Source of the DNA: Eubacteriales Family XIII. Incertae Sedis bacterium | GTDB taxonomy: Bacteria > Bacillota > Clostridia > Peptostreptococcales > Anaerovoracaceae | Assembly: GCA_031269205.1 (NCBI GenBank) | Contig: JAISZM010000033.1 | Coordinates: 1-8,706 of the forward strand | Direction: 5' to 3' | DNA length: 8,706 bases | Shown here: in pieces, positions 1-6,659 of the stretch | Layout: the number at the start of each line of letters is the position of its first letter | Numbering within the stretch: position 1 is the first letter of the stretch | Position numbers and translations under genes: made by a program | Notes under the pieces: model-generated | The model's database searches: none | What the model was told of the DNA's origin: nothing | Seen by the model: only the letters and a program-made list of their open reading frames with translations

Positions 1-45
1 GCTCCGGCGGAGCGTATATACAGCTATTTGAAAGGCGGAGAGTAG
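1..45 (+). CDS. 3' end of an upstream gene (product unknown)
   Basis: Frame 1 is open from the first base and ends with TAG at 43-45, giving the C-terminal residues APAERIYSYLKGGE. The stop codon directly abuts the ATG of the TadB-like gene, which is typical of translationally coupled operon genes. The ribosome binding site of that next gene (GGAG at 37-40) would lie inside this reading frame. In Tad/Flp clusters the gene before tadB is usually the secretion ATPase tadA/cpaF, so that is the positional guess. Fourteen residues are too few to identify a family, and the reading frame could be open by chance. Confidence 0.55.
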   Translation, partial: APAERIYSYLKGGE

Positions 46-984
46 ATGGCTTTGTACATCATCATCGCCGTCCTGTTTGTCTGCGCGGGGCTGCTGCTGA
101 TCCCGGGCGCCGGCGCGAGCGGAATACTGTCGTTCGCGCTCAGGCGGCAGGAGGAAGCGAGCGGGGAAGCGGAAACGCTCGCCGGGCGGGTAAGGAAGAG
201 GCGCGGGAAAAGCCGCAGAAATTTCATCGCGGAGAATATCGCAAGCGCGCGGACGATACTTGAGGATACGGGTCGCGCGGACAGATACGAGAGGCTGACG
301 GCGATATCGTTGCTGGCGGGAGCGTTTGGCCTGGCCGTATCTCTGCTCCTGCAAAACCCCTTTCTTCTGCCCGTGCTTGTCGTAGGATTTTATCTCTTGC
401 CCTGGCAGTATGTCAGGCTGACTGGCGTGTCCGCGGATCGATCCCTCACGGAAGAACTCGAGATGACCCTGTCGGCGGTCTCTAATTCATACCTGCGCAC
501 CGAAAATATTATCGTATCGATAGAGGAGAATATGCTTTCCATGACGCCTCCGGTCTCTCTGCCCTTCGAGAAATTCCTCGCCGAGACGAACCACGTGTCC
601 GCCGATGTGAAGGCGGCCATCATGAGGATGAAGGGCAGACTGAAGAACGTCATATACGATGAATGGCTCGACGCTCTGGCGGCGTGTCAGGACGACAGGG
701 GACTCAAGGTCCACTTGCTTCCCATCGTGGAAAAGTTCAGTGACGTGAGGCAGATCACGGCCGAGCTGCACCAGATCATCGCCGAGCCGGTGCGTGAATT
801 CGGCGTGATGGTCGCAATGACCTTTGGAGGCGTTTTTATCCTGCGCGTGATGAACCGGGAGTGGTATGGCGCGCTCATGTATACCGTACCGGGCAAGATA
901 ACCTTGGCGGTCGTCGCCCTCGTCGTATTCATCTCCGTCGCGAAGGTCATAAACGCGTCAAAGCCGCCGGAATACAAGAGATAG
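46..984 (+). CDS. TadB-like type II secretion system F (T2SSF) family membrane protein
   Basis: This is a 312-residue polytopic membrane protein with the layout of TadB/GspF-type platform proteins of Tad/Flp pilus systems. A hydrophobic N-terminus (about residues 3-20) is followed by a basic linker with an RKRRGKSRR stretch (50-58) and a pair of membrane segments (about 84-102 and 105-122). A mostly helical cytoplasmic T2SSF-like domain follows (about 130-245), and two C-terminal membrane segments close the protein (about 249-268 and 284-303). In characterised systems such proteins sit in the cytoplasmic membrane and couple the secretion ATPase to pilin assembly. The start is ATG 46, with GGAG five bases upstream, directly after the previous stop codon. 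The following gene encodes a second protein of the same general plan, matching the usual tadB-tadC order. The assignment rests on topology and context, because sequence conservation in this family is weak. Confidence 0.72.
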   Translation: MALYIIIAVLFVCAGLLLIPGAGASGILSFALRRQEEASGEAETLAGRVRKRRGKSRRNFIAENIASARTILEDTGRADRYERLTAISLLAGAFGLAVSLLLQNPFLLPVLVVGFYLLPWQYVRLTGVSADRSLTEELEMTLSAVSNSYLRTENIIVSIEENMLSMTPPVSLPFEKFLAETNHVSADVKAAIMRMKGRLKNVIYDEWLDALAACQDDRGLKVHLLPIVEKFSDVRQITAELHQIIAEPVREFGVMVAMTFGGVFILRVMNREWYGALMYTVPGKITLAVVALVVFISVAKVINASKPPEYKR

Positions 985-1035
985 ATGAGAAACGAATAAA
1001 CGTAGGTGTAGATAAGATAATGAGGAGAGATTTCC

Positions 1036-1923
1036 ATGTATGCGTATGAACCGGCCCTTGTGACTGCCGCCGCCCTGCTGGGCGTAGGGACGTATTCCCT
1101 GCTGCTATATTTTCTGAGGGTGCCCGCCCTCGCGGAGGAGCGGGCGGCCGATAAGCTGCGGGAACTGGGGGCGGGGCAAAAGGCGGATCCGATAGACCGT
1201 ATCGTGTTGTCCGTCGCGAAGCCCCTCTCAAAGCTCGTGTTCCTCGAATCCTTTTCGGAGAGGCGGCTCGCGGCTACACTGGCCGCGGCGGAGATGGATT
1301 TCACGCCGCGGATGTATATAGGCGTGTCGATAGCGAGCGCCCTCCCCGTGATGCTCCTCGCGATACCCGCGTACTTCATAATGCCCGCCGCCATCGTCCT
1401 CGTCGTCATAGCGACTATGCTGCAGATAGTTCATCATTACGACAAAGCGGCCAAAGCCGCCAGGCGACGCAGAGACGCCATAGAGGACGAACTTCCGCGC
1501 TTCGTGCGCCAGATATCCGAGCAGCTTATGCGCTCCAGGGACATCCATACCATATTCGAGTTGTACCGGGGGTCGGCCGGGCCGCTGCTTTCGGGTCAGA
1601 TAGATATCGCGCTTGCCGACATGAAGAGCGGCGGTATGGAGAGGGCTCTCGAAAGGTTCGATCTGCGGGTAGGCAGTCCGCTCTTGTCAAACGTGGTGCG
1701 CGGCCTTCTCGGGGTTCTGCGCGGAGACACCGGGCTGGTGTACTTCGAGCAATTAGCGCGCGACTTCAAGCAGATAGAGATATCGCGACTCAAGGAGGAA
1801 GCGGGGAGAAGGCCGGGCAGGATCAGAAGGTATTCCCTGCTCATGCTGTTCTGCTTTCTGGCGCTTTTCTTCGTGGTGTTCGCCATACAGATCGTCGCCA
1901 ATCTGTCGGAGATGTTCTCATGA
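1036..1923 (+). CDS. TadC-like type II secretion system F (T2SSF) family membrane protein
   Basis: This is a 295-residue membrane protein, the second T2SSF-type component of the operon. Membrane segments are visible at about residues 8-27, 93-112, 114-131 and 266-289. The cytoplasmic domain between them begins with a basic patch (AARRRRDAIEDELPRFV, 141-157). An acidic DELP-type motif opening the T2SSF helical bundle is common in TadB/TadC proteins. The presumed role is inner-membrane platform of a Tad/Flp pilus or related secretion machine, paired with the upstream TadB-like protein. The start at ATG 1036 is supported by GAGGAG at 1022-1027, eight bases upstream. The 51-base gap from the previous gene shows no promoter that I can recognise. 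The 3' end overlaps the next gene in an ATGA arrangement. Which of the two proteins is truly TadB or TadC is inferred from gene order only. Confidence 0.72.
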   Translation: MYAYEPALVTAAALLGVGTYSLLLYFLRVPALAEERAADKLRELGAGQKADPIDRIVLSVAKPLSKLVFLESFSERRLAATLAAAEMDFTPRMYIGVSIASALPVMLLAIPAYFIMPAAIVLVVIATMLQIVHHYDKAAKAARRRRDAIEDELPRFVRQISEQLMRSRDIHTIFELYRGSAGPLLSGQIDIALADMKSGGMERALERFDLRVGSPLLSNVVRGLLGVLRGDTGLVYFEQLARDFKQIEISRLKEEAGRRPGRIRRYSLLMLFCFLALFFVVFAIQIVANLSEMFS

Positions 1924-2342
1924 AGAGGCTTGAAAAGGCGACCTATCCGATGCGGGCTTTCCCGTTCCGAAAGGGCGTGGCGTCGTATATAGGACTCGCC
2001 GTCATGATGATAATATTTTCGCTGGCTCTCATGGTCGTCATCACGGTAACCCCTGTCTTTACCGCGAAGCAGAATCTCGACCTGTTCGCGGGAGAGCTTG
2101 TCAGAACGGCCGAGATATCCGGGGAGGTAGGCGCGGAAACGACCGAGCGCGCCGCTGAGCTGAAGAGCGAGCTCGATCTTTCGCCCGACATCGCGTGGAG
2201 CAGGACGGGCAGAGTCCCTCTTGGGGAGAAGGTACTCGTCACGCTGACCCTGAAAAAGAAACTGGAGTTTTCGGCGTTTGCCCAGCCGGTCGTGACATTG
2301 GAGAGTCGCGCCAGCGGCAGGAGCGAGGTGTATTGGAAATGA
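1920..2342 (+). CDS. DUF4320-like single-span membrane protein, probably pilin-like
   Basis: This is a 140-residue protein with a short basic N-terminus, one membrane segment (about residues 22-45) and a roughly 95-residue extracytoplasmic part. The segment after the membrane span contains a KQNLDLFAGELVRTAEISG stretch (50-68). The C-terminus ends SEVYWK (135-140). From memory this combination resembles the DUF4320 family, small proteins found in Tad-like clusters of Clostridia. It could not be searched here. The predicted fold is an N-terminal helix followed by beta strands, as in pilins and TadE-type pseudopilins, so it may be a minor pilin. No prepilin peptidase site of the Flp type is evident. 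The start ATG overlaps the upstream stop (ATGA), with GGAG at 1907-1910, indicating coupled translation. Confidence 0.68.
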   Translation: MKRLEKATYPMRAFPFRKGVASYIGLAVMMIIFSLALMVVITVTPVFTAKQNLDLFAGELVRTAEISGEVGAETTERAAELKSELDLSPDIAWSRTGRVPLGEKVLVTLTLKKKLEFSAFAQPVVTLESRASGRSEVYWK

Positions 2343-2878
2343 AAAAGACCGCTTATGGAAGAACGCACGGCGGGAGACGGGGGGCGGCGCATATCCTCAC
2401 CATCATCATATTTCTTATCATGCTCATGATCGCCTCGGTTGTGTGGGAGTATCTGAGACTTGTCACCATCACGAGGGATATAAGGGACACGATGACGGAC
2501 GCGACCGTGGCCGCGATTGCCGAGAACGCGTATAACGCGTACGGTGGCGTCCGCGAGGGCTATTCCGGAATGTACAGGATAAGCGACGAGGATCATTGGG
2601 ATCTGTCCGTGGTGAAAAACGACGTCCTGGATCTCACGAGCGAGACGCTCAGGATGGAGAGGTCCGGCGATAGACTCAGCGGGTACGCGTATACCATCGA
2701 GGTCAAGGAGTTCGATATCGATGTTGAACAGTTCGCGCCATACGGCGCGTCCCCGCGACTCAGGACGAGCGCCGAACTCGTCATAGGGACGCAAATACCG
2801 CACGATTTCGGGTGGGCATTCCTGCCGCCCGCGGATGTTGACATCAAGGTTGACGCGAGTTTTGTCGCGCGGTTTTAG
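2339..2878 (+). CDS. TadE-like single-span membrane protein (putative minor pilin)
   Basis: This is a 179-residue protein with a basic N-terminus containing GGRRGAA (11-17), one membrane segment (about 18-36) and a mostly extracytoplasmic remainder. The start chosen is ATG 2339, which overlaps the preceding stop codon as ATGA and has GAGG at 2325-2328. A longer reading from 2195 in the same frame would overlap the previous gene by about 150 bases and is unlikely. The pattern of an RRG motif, then a hydrophobic helix, then an amphipathic helix (about 40-70), then a beta-rich domain is that of TadE/TadG-type pseudopilins, which act as minor components of Tad pili. The C-terminal half has alternating hydrophobic strands, for example YAYTIEVKEFDIDV (117-130). 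Family membership is inferred from architecture and operon position, not from a diagnostic motif. Confidence 0.62.
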   Translation: MKKTAYGRTHGGRRGAAHILTIIIFLIMLMIASVVWEYLRLVTITRDIRDTMTDATVAAIAENAYNAYGGVREGYSGMYRISDEDHWDLSVVKNDVLDLTSETLRMERSGDRLSGYAYTIEVKEFDIDVEQFAPYGASPRLRTSAELVIGTQIPHDFGWAFLPPADVDIKVDASFVARF

Positions 2879-2921
2879 GGGTAATAGTGGTTGATAATCC
2901 AGAGATACGAGGAGGTACAAG

Positions 2922-3224
2922 ATGACAGAGAAGAGATCAAAGACAGGATCGGTCGGGAAGCGCAAACATAAGGGAAGAGCCGTCATGTTCAGTTCGTTGT
3001 GCGCGGCGGCGGCCGCGGCCGTCTGCATCACCGCGACGACCATGTCCGTTCCCGCAGTGGTGGATGAAGGGGCCGTCACGTCGCGGGCGCTGGAGAAAAG
3101 CGCCGCCGACAGCGCCGTGACCATCCCCGATATTGAGGAATACGCCGGGGTTGAGCGAAGTCTTCCGATATCGAGCGCGGCTCTATCCCCGGACAGCGGC
3201 GAACATGTAACAGCTGATTTTTAA
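2922..3224 (+). CDS. Small membrane-anchored or secreted protein, unrecognised
   Basis: This is a 100-residue protein not recognised as a known family. It starts with about 20 strongly basic residues (TEKRSKTGSVGKRKHKGR), followed by an alanine-rich hydrophobic segment (about 20-42) that could be a signal peptide or membrane anchor. About 55 acidic, polar residues without cysteines or clear motifs follow. The start is well supported by AGGAGG ending seven bases before ATG 2922. It lies 43 bases after the TadE-like gene and 123 bases before the InlB-repeat gene, so it is probably part of the operon. Inverse topology (N-in, C-out) is expected from the positive N-terminus. It might be an accessory pilin, a lipid-free signal-peptide protein or a small assembly factor. 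The sequence does not decide among these. Confidence 0.58.
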   Translation: MTEKRSKTGSVGKRKHKGRAVMFSSLCAAAAAAVCITATTMSVPAVVDEGAVTSRALEKSAADSAVTIPDIEEYAGVERSLPISSAALSPDSGEHVTADF

Positions 3225-3347
3225 AAGACGAATGCGCGAAACAGCGTCATAAGCAAACAAGGCCCGCCAAAGCGGGATGTCATGGGCCACATTCGCTCGA
3301 AGAGCGGTCTGGTCAAAATGTCAAGAACAAAGACGAGGAGAACTATC
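3225..3347 (+). promoter_or_regulatory. Structured leader before the InlB-repeat gene
   Basis: This 123-base gap can fold into several stems. CGAATG (3229-3234) pairs with CATTCG (3290-3295) as an outer stem. CGC (3235-3237) pairs with GCG (3244-3246). GGCCC (3261-3265) pairs with GGGCC (3284-3288), which competes with CCCGC (3263-3267) pairing with GCGGG (3272-3276). CGCTC (3294-3298) pairs with GAGCG (3302-3306) around a GAA loop. The ribosome binding site GAGGAG is at 3335-3340. No run of T follows any stem, so none looks like an ordinary intrinsic terminator, and I see no convincing promoter. It may be a regulatory leader or incidental folding of GC-rich RNA. Confidence 0.35.
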
Positions 3348-6300
3348 ATGAAACAAGAGAACACAAAAAAGAAAACGATGCTCGTAACGAGGCTTTTGGT
3401 GTGCCTGCTCATGATGCTGCTTATCGCGACATCAATGCCTCCACTGACGGCAAGCGCTGCGACAGAGTACGGACCTCTCACTCTCGCCCCGTCCTCCAAC
3501 GAATTCAATCACCGCTTCTCGGAAAAGTACCTGAACATCCCGCAGAAATACTGGTACTCGCCGAGCACGACGTCCGACTCCAAAGTGTCGGTTTTGGAAG
3601 ATTCCGACATTCTGTCGGACAAGGATACAAAGGACAAGATAAAGGAGGAATTCGGTATGTCGTCCGGCAACGACAATTATTACTACTTCGAAGCCAAAGG
3701 CAGCGGGGGAATATCGGTATCAAACCTCAGATGGTACAGCTTTGCCGACGCAAAGTGGTACGGGGATATCACGATGACCGTCAAATTCTCGGACGCGAGC
3801 ACTAGGGAAGAGACAAAAGGCAATATTCCGGCGGTTTTGATCTCCAAAGGCGTCTCTGCCGATCCTAACATTAGAATTTACCGCGTCGACTCCGTCGACG
3901 TCAGCATCAGTTATTCAAGATCCGTTGATTCAAACATGGAATTTTGGGACATCGATGGCCACCAGAGCGTGGCCGTATCGGGGGTGGACGGCTGGTACGT
4001 GGGAAAAGACAGCAAGCTGCTCATTTCGACCGGTTCCGATTCCGCCAAATTCGTATCAACCGGCGAAATGGGAACGTCGTTGAGTCTCAAGTTCATGGCG
4101 GGAGTCATTTTTTCGGGGAAAAAAATCAAGATAACGTTCACCGGACAGGGCGATGCCCACTTCACCCTACGCAAAGCGGCGTACGAGTATGATCCACCAC
4201 CAGACGATGAGTATTATATTCGTTATTACGCGAATGGAAGCAGTACGAACCCCGCAAGTATCCCATCCGTCGTCGGTACTAACGGGAGTAAATCAACCAA
4301 AGAGAACGGCGAACACTTCGACGCGTCTGATGTGATTGAGGACAACGCATTACCCCCATCAATGCTCACTACCGAGAACAAGCCGACAAGACCTGGCTGC
4401 ATACTAGGCTGGGGATTAAGCGGCTCCACTAACTGGTACGCGGGCGCACAGAATAATTGGAATGACGCCATACTAACGAACATGGAGTCAAAGGGTACAA
4501 GCATACAGAATCTGGCAGATAACGAAAAAAACAGAACCGTCCACGTCTACGCCCGCTGGAGCGCGAACCTGACCTTCGACCCGCAGGGCGGAACGGTGAG
4601 CGATCCGGCGAAGAATCCCGCCACGCCTGCCACAGGCCTGTATAAGACGTCCACGAGCGGAGGAAACGCGGTCAGAACGTATTATTTCGGATCCACCGGA
4701 GTGGCGGCAAGCAGCTTCCCCGAACCCACGCGGGACGGTTACGACTTTGAAGGCTGGTATACGTCGGCGTCGGGCGGGGAGAAGAAGACGAGCCTGACGG
4801 TAGAAAAGAACACCACCCTCTACGCCAGATGGAAAGAGATAATAACGGATGAAGGCCTGACCTTCGACCCGCAGGGCGGGACGGTGAGCGAGCCGGCGCA
4901 GAATCCCACGCCGACCCCGGGCACCTTCAGGTCGGTAACGTCCGGAGGCAAGGTTGTAAGGACGTACTACGTAGGCGTAAATCCCGTGACCGCGGTGAAC
5001 TTCCCCACGCCCACGCGCGCCGGCTATACCTTCGTAGGATGGCATTCTGCCCGTACAAGCGGCGTGGCCAAGACCTCCCAGCTCATGGACGGGAACTACA
5101 CGCTTTACGCGCGCTGGAGTTCGGATCTCGTATTCAAGGCGAATGGCGGATTTGTGAGCGAACCCGCGCAGGATCCCTCGCCCAAGAACGCGGGAGCATA
5201 TAAATCCGTTACCTCCTCAGACAGGAAAACGCTCACAAGGACATACTATTCCAGCGCTACGCTCGGAACCGCGACGGGATTCCCCACGCCCACGCGGCCG
5301 GACTTTGAGTTTCTTGGCTGGTATACCGTGCAGGCATATACAGGCGGAGAGGAAAAGACGAGCGTAGAGATCAAGGGAGGCACGGTCACTTTATACGCGA
5401 GATGGAAGCGCGTGCAACCTGAGATCACCATTCTGCCTGATACGCCGTCATACCCCGCGGACAATCCGTCCGGAGGCAACCCTAACGGCGTGTATACCTA
5501 CCATACCGACACGGACGTGATCACGGCGATCGATATCAAGACTACCGGCGACATATACCCCGATCCGGCGGCGAACAGAACCGACGCTGACGGAAACGCC
5601 GTGGGTACGCTCAAGGTCAAGTTTTCTCTCGGCTCGAGCAGTTTCCTCTGGCGCGGGATAGTGATCCCGAAGGGAGGAACGCAGCGTGTATGGCTGAAAT
5701 GGCATACCCCGTCGTACGCTACGGATATCGATATCCTGGTGGAAGCGGACGCCCTGGTGGATCGCTGGGACTTTTTTAACACGTCCGACTACACGAAGGG
5801 GTACAAGACGATGAGGCTGACGGCGCACATCATCCCTCTGTCCGAGAACACCCCGCCGAATCCGGAAGGAGAGGATACAAACCCCTATGGAAGCTTCAGT
5901 CCGGAATCGAGTTCTCCGTCCGTGCCCGGAAGCAACAGGACGTCGGCCGCGTGGAGCAAGCACGCCGTGAGCGTGCAGTATGACGCGCCGACAAATGAAA
6001 TCGCGCCGCTGAGCTGGAGCAAGCTCGCCTATTCGGCCACGCTGTCCGCCGGTTCGAAGATCGTCCCGTCAAGACGCGTCCCGACAGCTGAACTCGTCGT
6101 CGGTGCGTCGGGTAAATATAGGATGAAGTCAGCGTACGGTGTGGAAGCGCAGATCGCGGGGAGCAGCATAATGAGCGCGAGCGCGGGAAGCCAGATAGCC
6201 TATGACTACTCGGTGCTTCAGTACGGCCGCGCGTTCTTCCCCGAATTTCTCTACAGCGCCTATGACAGGCTCATGTGGAGGCAGCCGAGGGTGATGGGAG

Positions 6301-6542
6301 GCGCGGACAACCTCACGAGCAACGAACCGCTCATCTTCTCGCGCAACAGATACTCGCAGTACAGCGACCCTGTCCACTTCACGCCGATCTGGTATCCTGA
6401 CGGCAAGCCGTACGCGGTATACGTGTACGCTTTTGACGCGTGGACGCCCGTGGGCGAACTGCGCTATCTTTCGAGTACGACGAACGATATCACGATAGAC
6501 GGCGACGCGTACGACGACTGGCACATAGCGCCGACGAGCTGA
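3348..6542 (+). CDS. Secreted InlB B-repeat (Listeria/Bacteroides repeat) surface protein
   Basis: This is a 1064-residue exported protein. ATG 3348 is chosen because GAGGAG lies seven bases upstream and the protein then starts with a textbook signal peptide: KKK at 7-9, a hydrophobic core at about 12-29 and probable cleavage at ASA|A (after residue 37). An in-frame ATG at 3282 lacks a ribosome binding site and would bury the signal. Residues 38-291 are an unidentified domain rich in Ser, Asp and aromatics. Residues 292-404 form a degenerate repeat, and 408-496, 504-590 and 594-687 are three InlB-type repeats, each opening with a GG-containing strand and closing in LYARW. Residues 755-807 look beta-rich with a WLKWHTPSY motif, and the last 60 residues carry VHFTPIWYPDGKPYAVYVYAF (1009-1029, split as VHFTPIWYPDG and KPYAVYVYAF). 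There is no LPXTG motif and no C-terminal anchor. A role as adhesin or pilus-associated surface protein is inferred from domains and neighbours. Confidence 0.85.
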   Translation: MKQENTKKKTMLVTRLLVCLLMMLLIATSMPPLTASAATEYGPLTLAPSSNEFNHRFSEKYLNIPQKYWYSPSTTSDSKVSVLEDSDILSDKDTKDKIKEEFGMSSGNDNYYYFEAKGSGGISVSNLRWYSFADAKWYGDITMTVKFSDASTREETKGNIPAVLISKGVSADPNIRIYRVDSVDVSISYSRSVDSNMEFWDIDGHQSVAVSGVDGWYVGKDSKLLISTGSDSAKFVSTGEMGTSLSLKFMAGVIFSGKKIKITFTGQGDAHFTLRKAAYEYDPPPDDEYYIRYYANGSSTNPASIPSVVGTNGSKSTKENGEHFDASDVIEDNALPPSMLTTENKPTRPGCILGWGLSGSTNWYAGAQNNWNDAILTNMESKGTSIQNLADNEKNRTVHVYARWSANLTFDPQGGTVSDPAKNPATPATGLYKTSTSGGNAVRTYYFGSTGVAASSFPEPTRDGYDFEGWYTSASGGEKKTSLTVEKNTTLYARWKEIITDEGLTFDPQGGTVSEPAQNPTPTPGTFRSVTSGGKVVRTYYVGVNPVTAVNFPTPTRAGYTFVGWHSARTSGVAKTSQLMDGNYTLYARWSSDLVFKANGGFVSEPAQDPSPKNAGAYKSVTSSDRKTLTRTYYSSATLGTATGFPTPTRPDFEFLGWYTVQAYTGGEEKTSVEIKGGTVTLYARWKRVQPEITILPDTPSYPADNPSGGNPNGVYTYHTDTDVITAIDIKTTGDIYPDPAANRTDADGNAVGTLKVKFSLGSSSFLWRGIVIPKGGTQRVWLKWHTPSYATDIDILVEADALVDRWDFFNTSDYTKGYKTMRLTAHIIPLSENTPPNPEGEDTNPYGSFSPESSSPSVPGSNRTSAAWSKHAVSVQYDAPTNEIAPLSWSKLAYSATLSAGSKIVPSRRVPTAELVVGASGKYRMKSAYGVEAQIAGSSIMSASAGSQIAYDYSVLQYGRAFFPEFLYSAYDRLMWRQPRVMGGADNLTSNEPLIFSRNRYSQYSDPVHFTPIWYPDGKPYAVYVYAFDAWTPVGELRYLSSTTNDITIDGDAYDDWHIAPTS
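4569..5408 (+). repeat. Three in-frame InlB-type coding repeats
   Basis: Three tandem repeats begin at 4569, 4857 and 5127, at spacings of 288 and 270 bases (96 and 90 codons). Each runs from a FDPQGGTVS-like or FKANGGFVS strand, through a conserved RTYY segment and a PTPTR/PEPTR turn, to a GW(Y/H) motif and the final LYARW. The first 52 bases of repeats 1 and 2 differ at only three positions, showing recent duplication or gene conversion. Repeat 3 is more diverged. Known InlB B-repeats are about 70 residues. These are longer because of a 20-25 residue insertion containing RTYY between the first and second strands. Confidence 0.85.
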
Positions 6543-6559
6543 GAAGAACCGGAAACAAT

Positions 6560-6581
6560 CTCGGCCCGGGTTCGGGTCGAG
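6560..6581 (+). terminator. Possible terminator hairpin after the InlB-repeat gene
   Basis: CTCGGCCCG (6560-6568) pairs with CGGGTCGAG (6573-6581) across a GGTT loop, a nine-pair stem with one G-T wobble, 17 bases after the stop codon. No T-run follows (the next bases are CACAAAATT), so intrinsic termination is uncertain. The position between two unrelated transcription units is the main support. Confidence 0.4.
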
Positions 6582-6594
6582 CACAAAATTCTCC

Positions 6595-6618
6595 GTGTCC
6601 TGACACATGTCCTGACAC
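6595..6618 (+). repeat. Tandem 12-base palindromic repeat next to the rpsB promoter
   Basis: The first unit is GTGTCCTGACAC (6595-6606) and the second is ATGTCCTGACAC (6607-6618), identical in 11 of 12 positions. The first unit is itself an inverted repeat, GTGTC-CT-GACAC. The second keeps TGTC-CT-GACA. The outer arms CCGTGTC (6593-6599) and GACACGG (6614-6620) can also pair. The array ends six bases before the -35 box. It could be a double operator, a dispersed REP-like element, or a second terminator-like hairpin for the upstream gene. Confidence 0.65.
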
Positions 6619-6624
6619 GGGGGC

Positions 6625-6653
6625 TTGATTAATGCGGCGAAAATAGGTATTAT
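6625..6653 (+). promoter_or_regulatory. Sigma-A type promoter for rpsB-tsf
   Basis: The -35 box is TTGATT (6625-6630) and the -10 box is TATTAT (6648-6653), with an ideal 17-base spacer in a locally A/T-rich stretch. Transcription would start near 6660, just before the first leader hairpin. No comparable promoter is seen elsewhere in this gap. The overlapping TATAGT at 6651-6656 is a poorer -10 because its spacing would be 20 bases. Confidence 0.72.
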
Positions 6654-6659
6654 AGTTGA

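Noticed and set aside
2195..2338. Upstream extension of the TadE-like gene to ATG 2195
   Set aside because: It would overlap the DUF4320-like gene by about 150 bases and put a polar tail before the RRG-plus-membrane segment. The ATGA overlap at 2339 is the standard coupled start.
1943..3124. A 393-codon minus-strand open frame
   Set aside because: It covers three overlapping + strand genes that have good starts and membrane segments. Its translation shows no recognisable domain.
3229..3300. c-di-GMP-I (GEMM) riboswitch
   Set aside because: Only a GCAAAC block and the following hairpin are reminiscent of it. The conserved second half (GACGCAAAGCC-type core and the receptor stem) is not present.
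3282..3347. ATG 3282 as the start of the InlB-repeat protein
   Set aside because: It has no ribosome binding site and would add 22 residues before a textbook signal peptide. ATG 3348 has GAGGAG at the right distance.
3885..3899. Two GTCGAC palindromes three bases apart
   Set aside because: They lie inside the coding sequence for RVDSVD, with codons expected for Val-Asp. There is no sign of a regulatory or recombination site.
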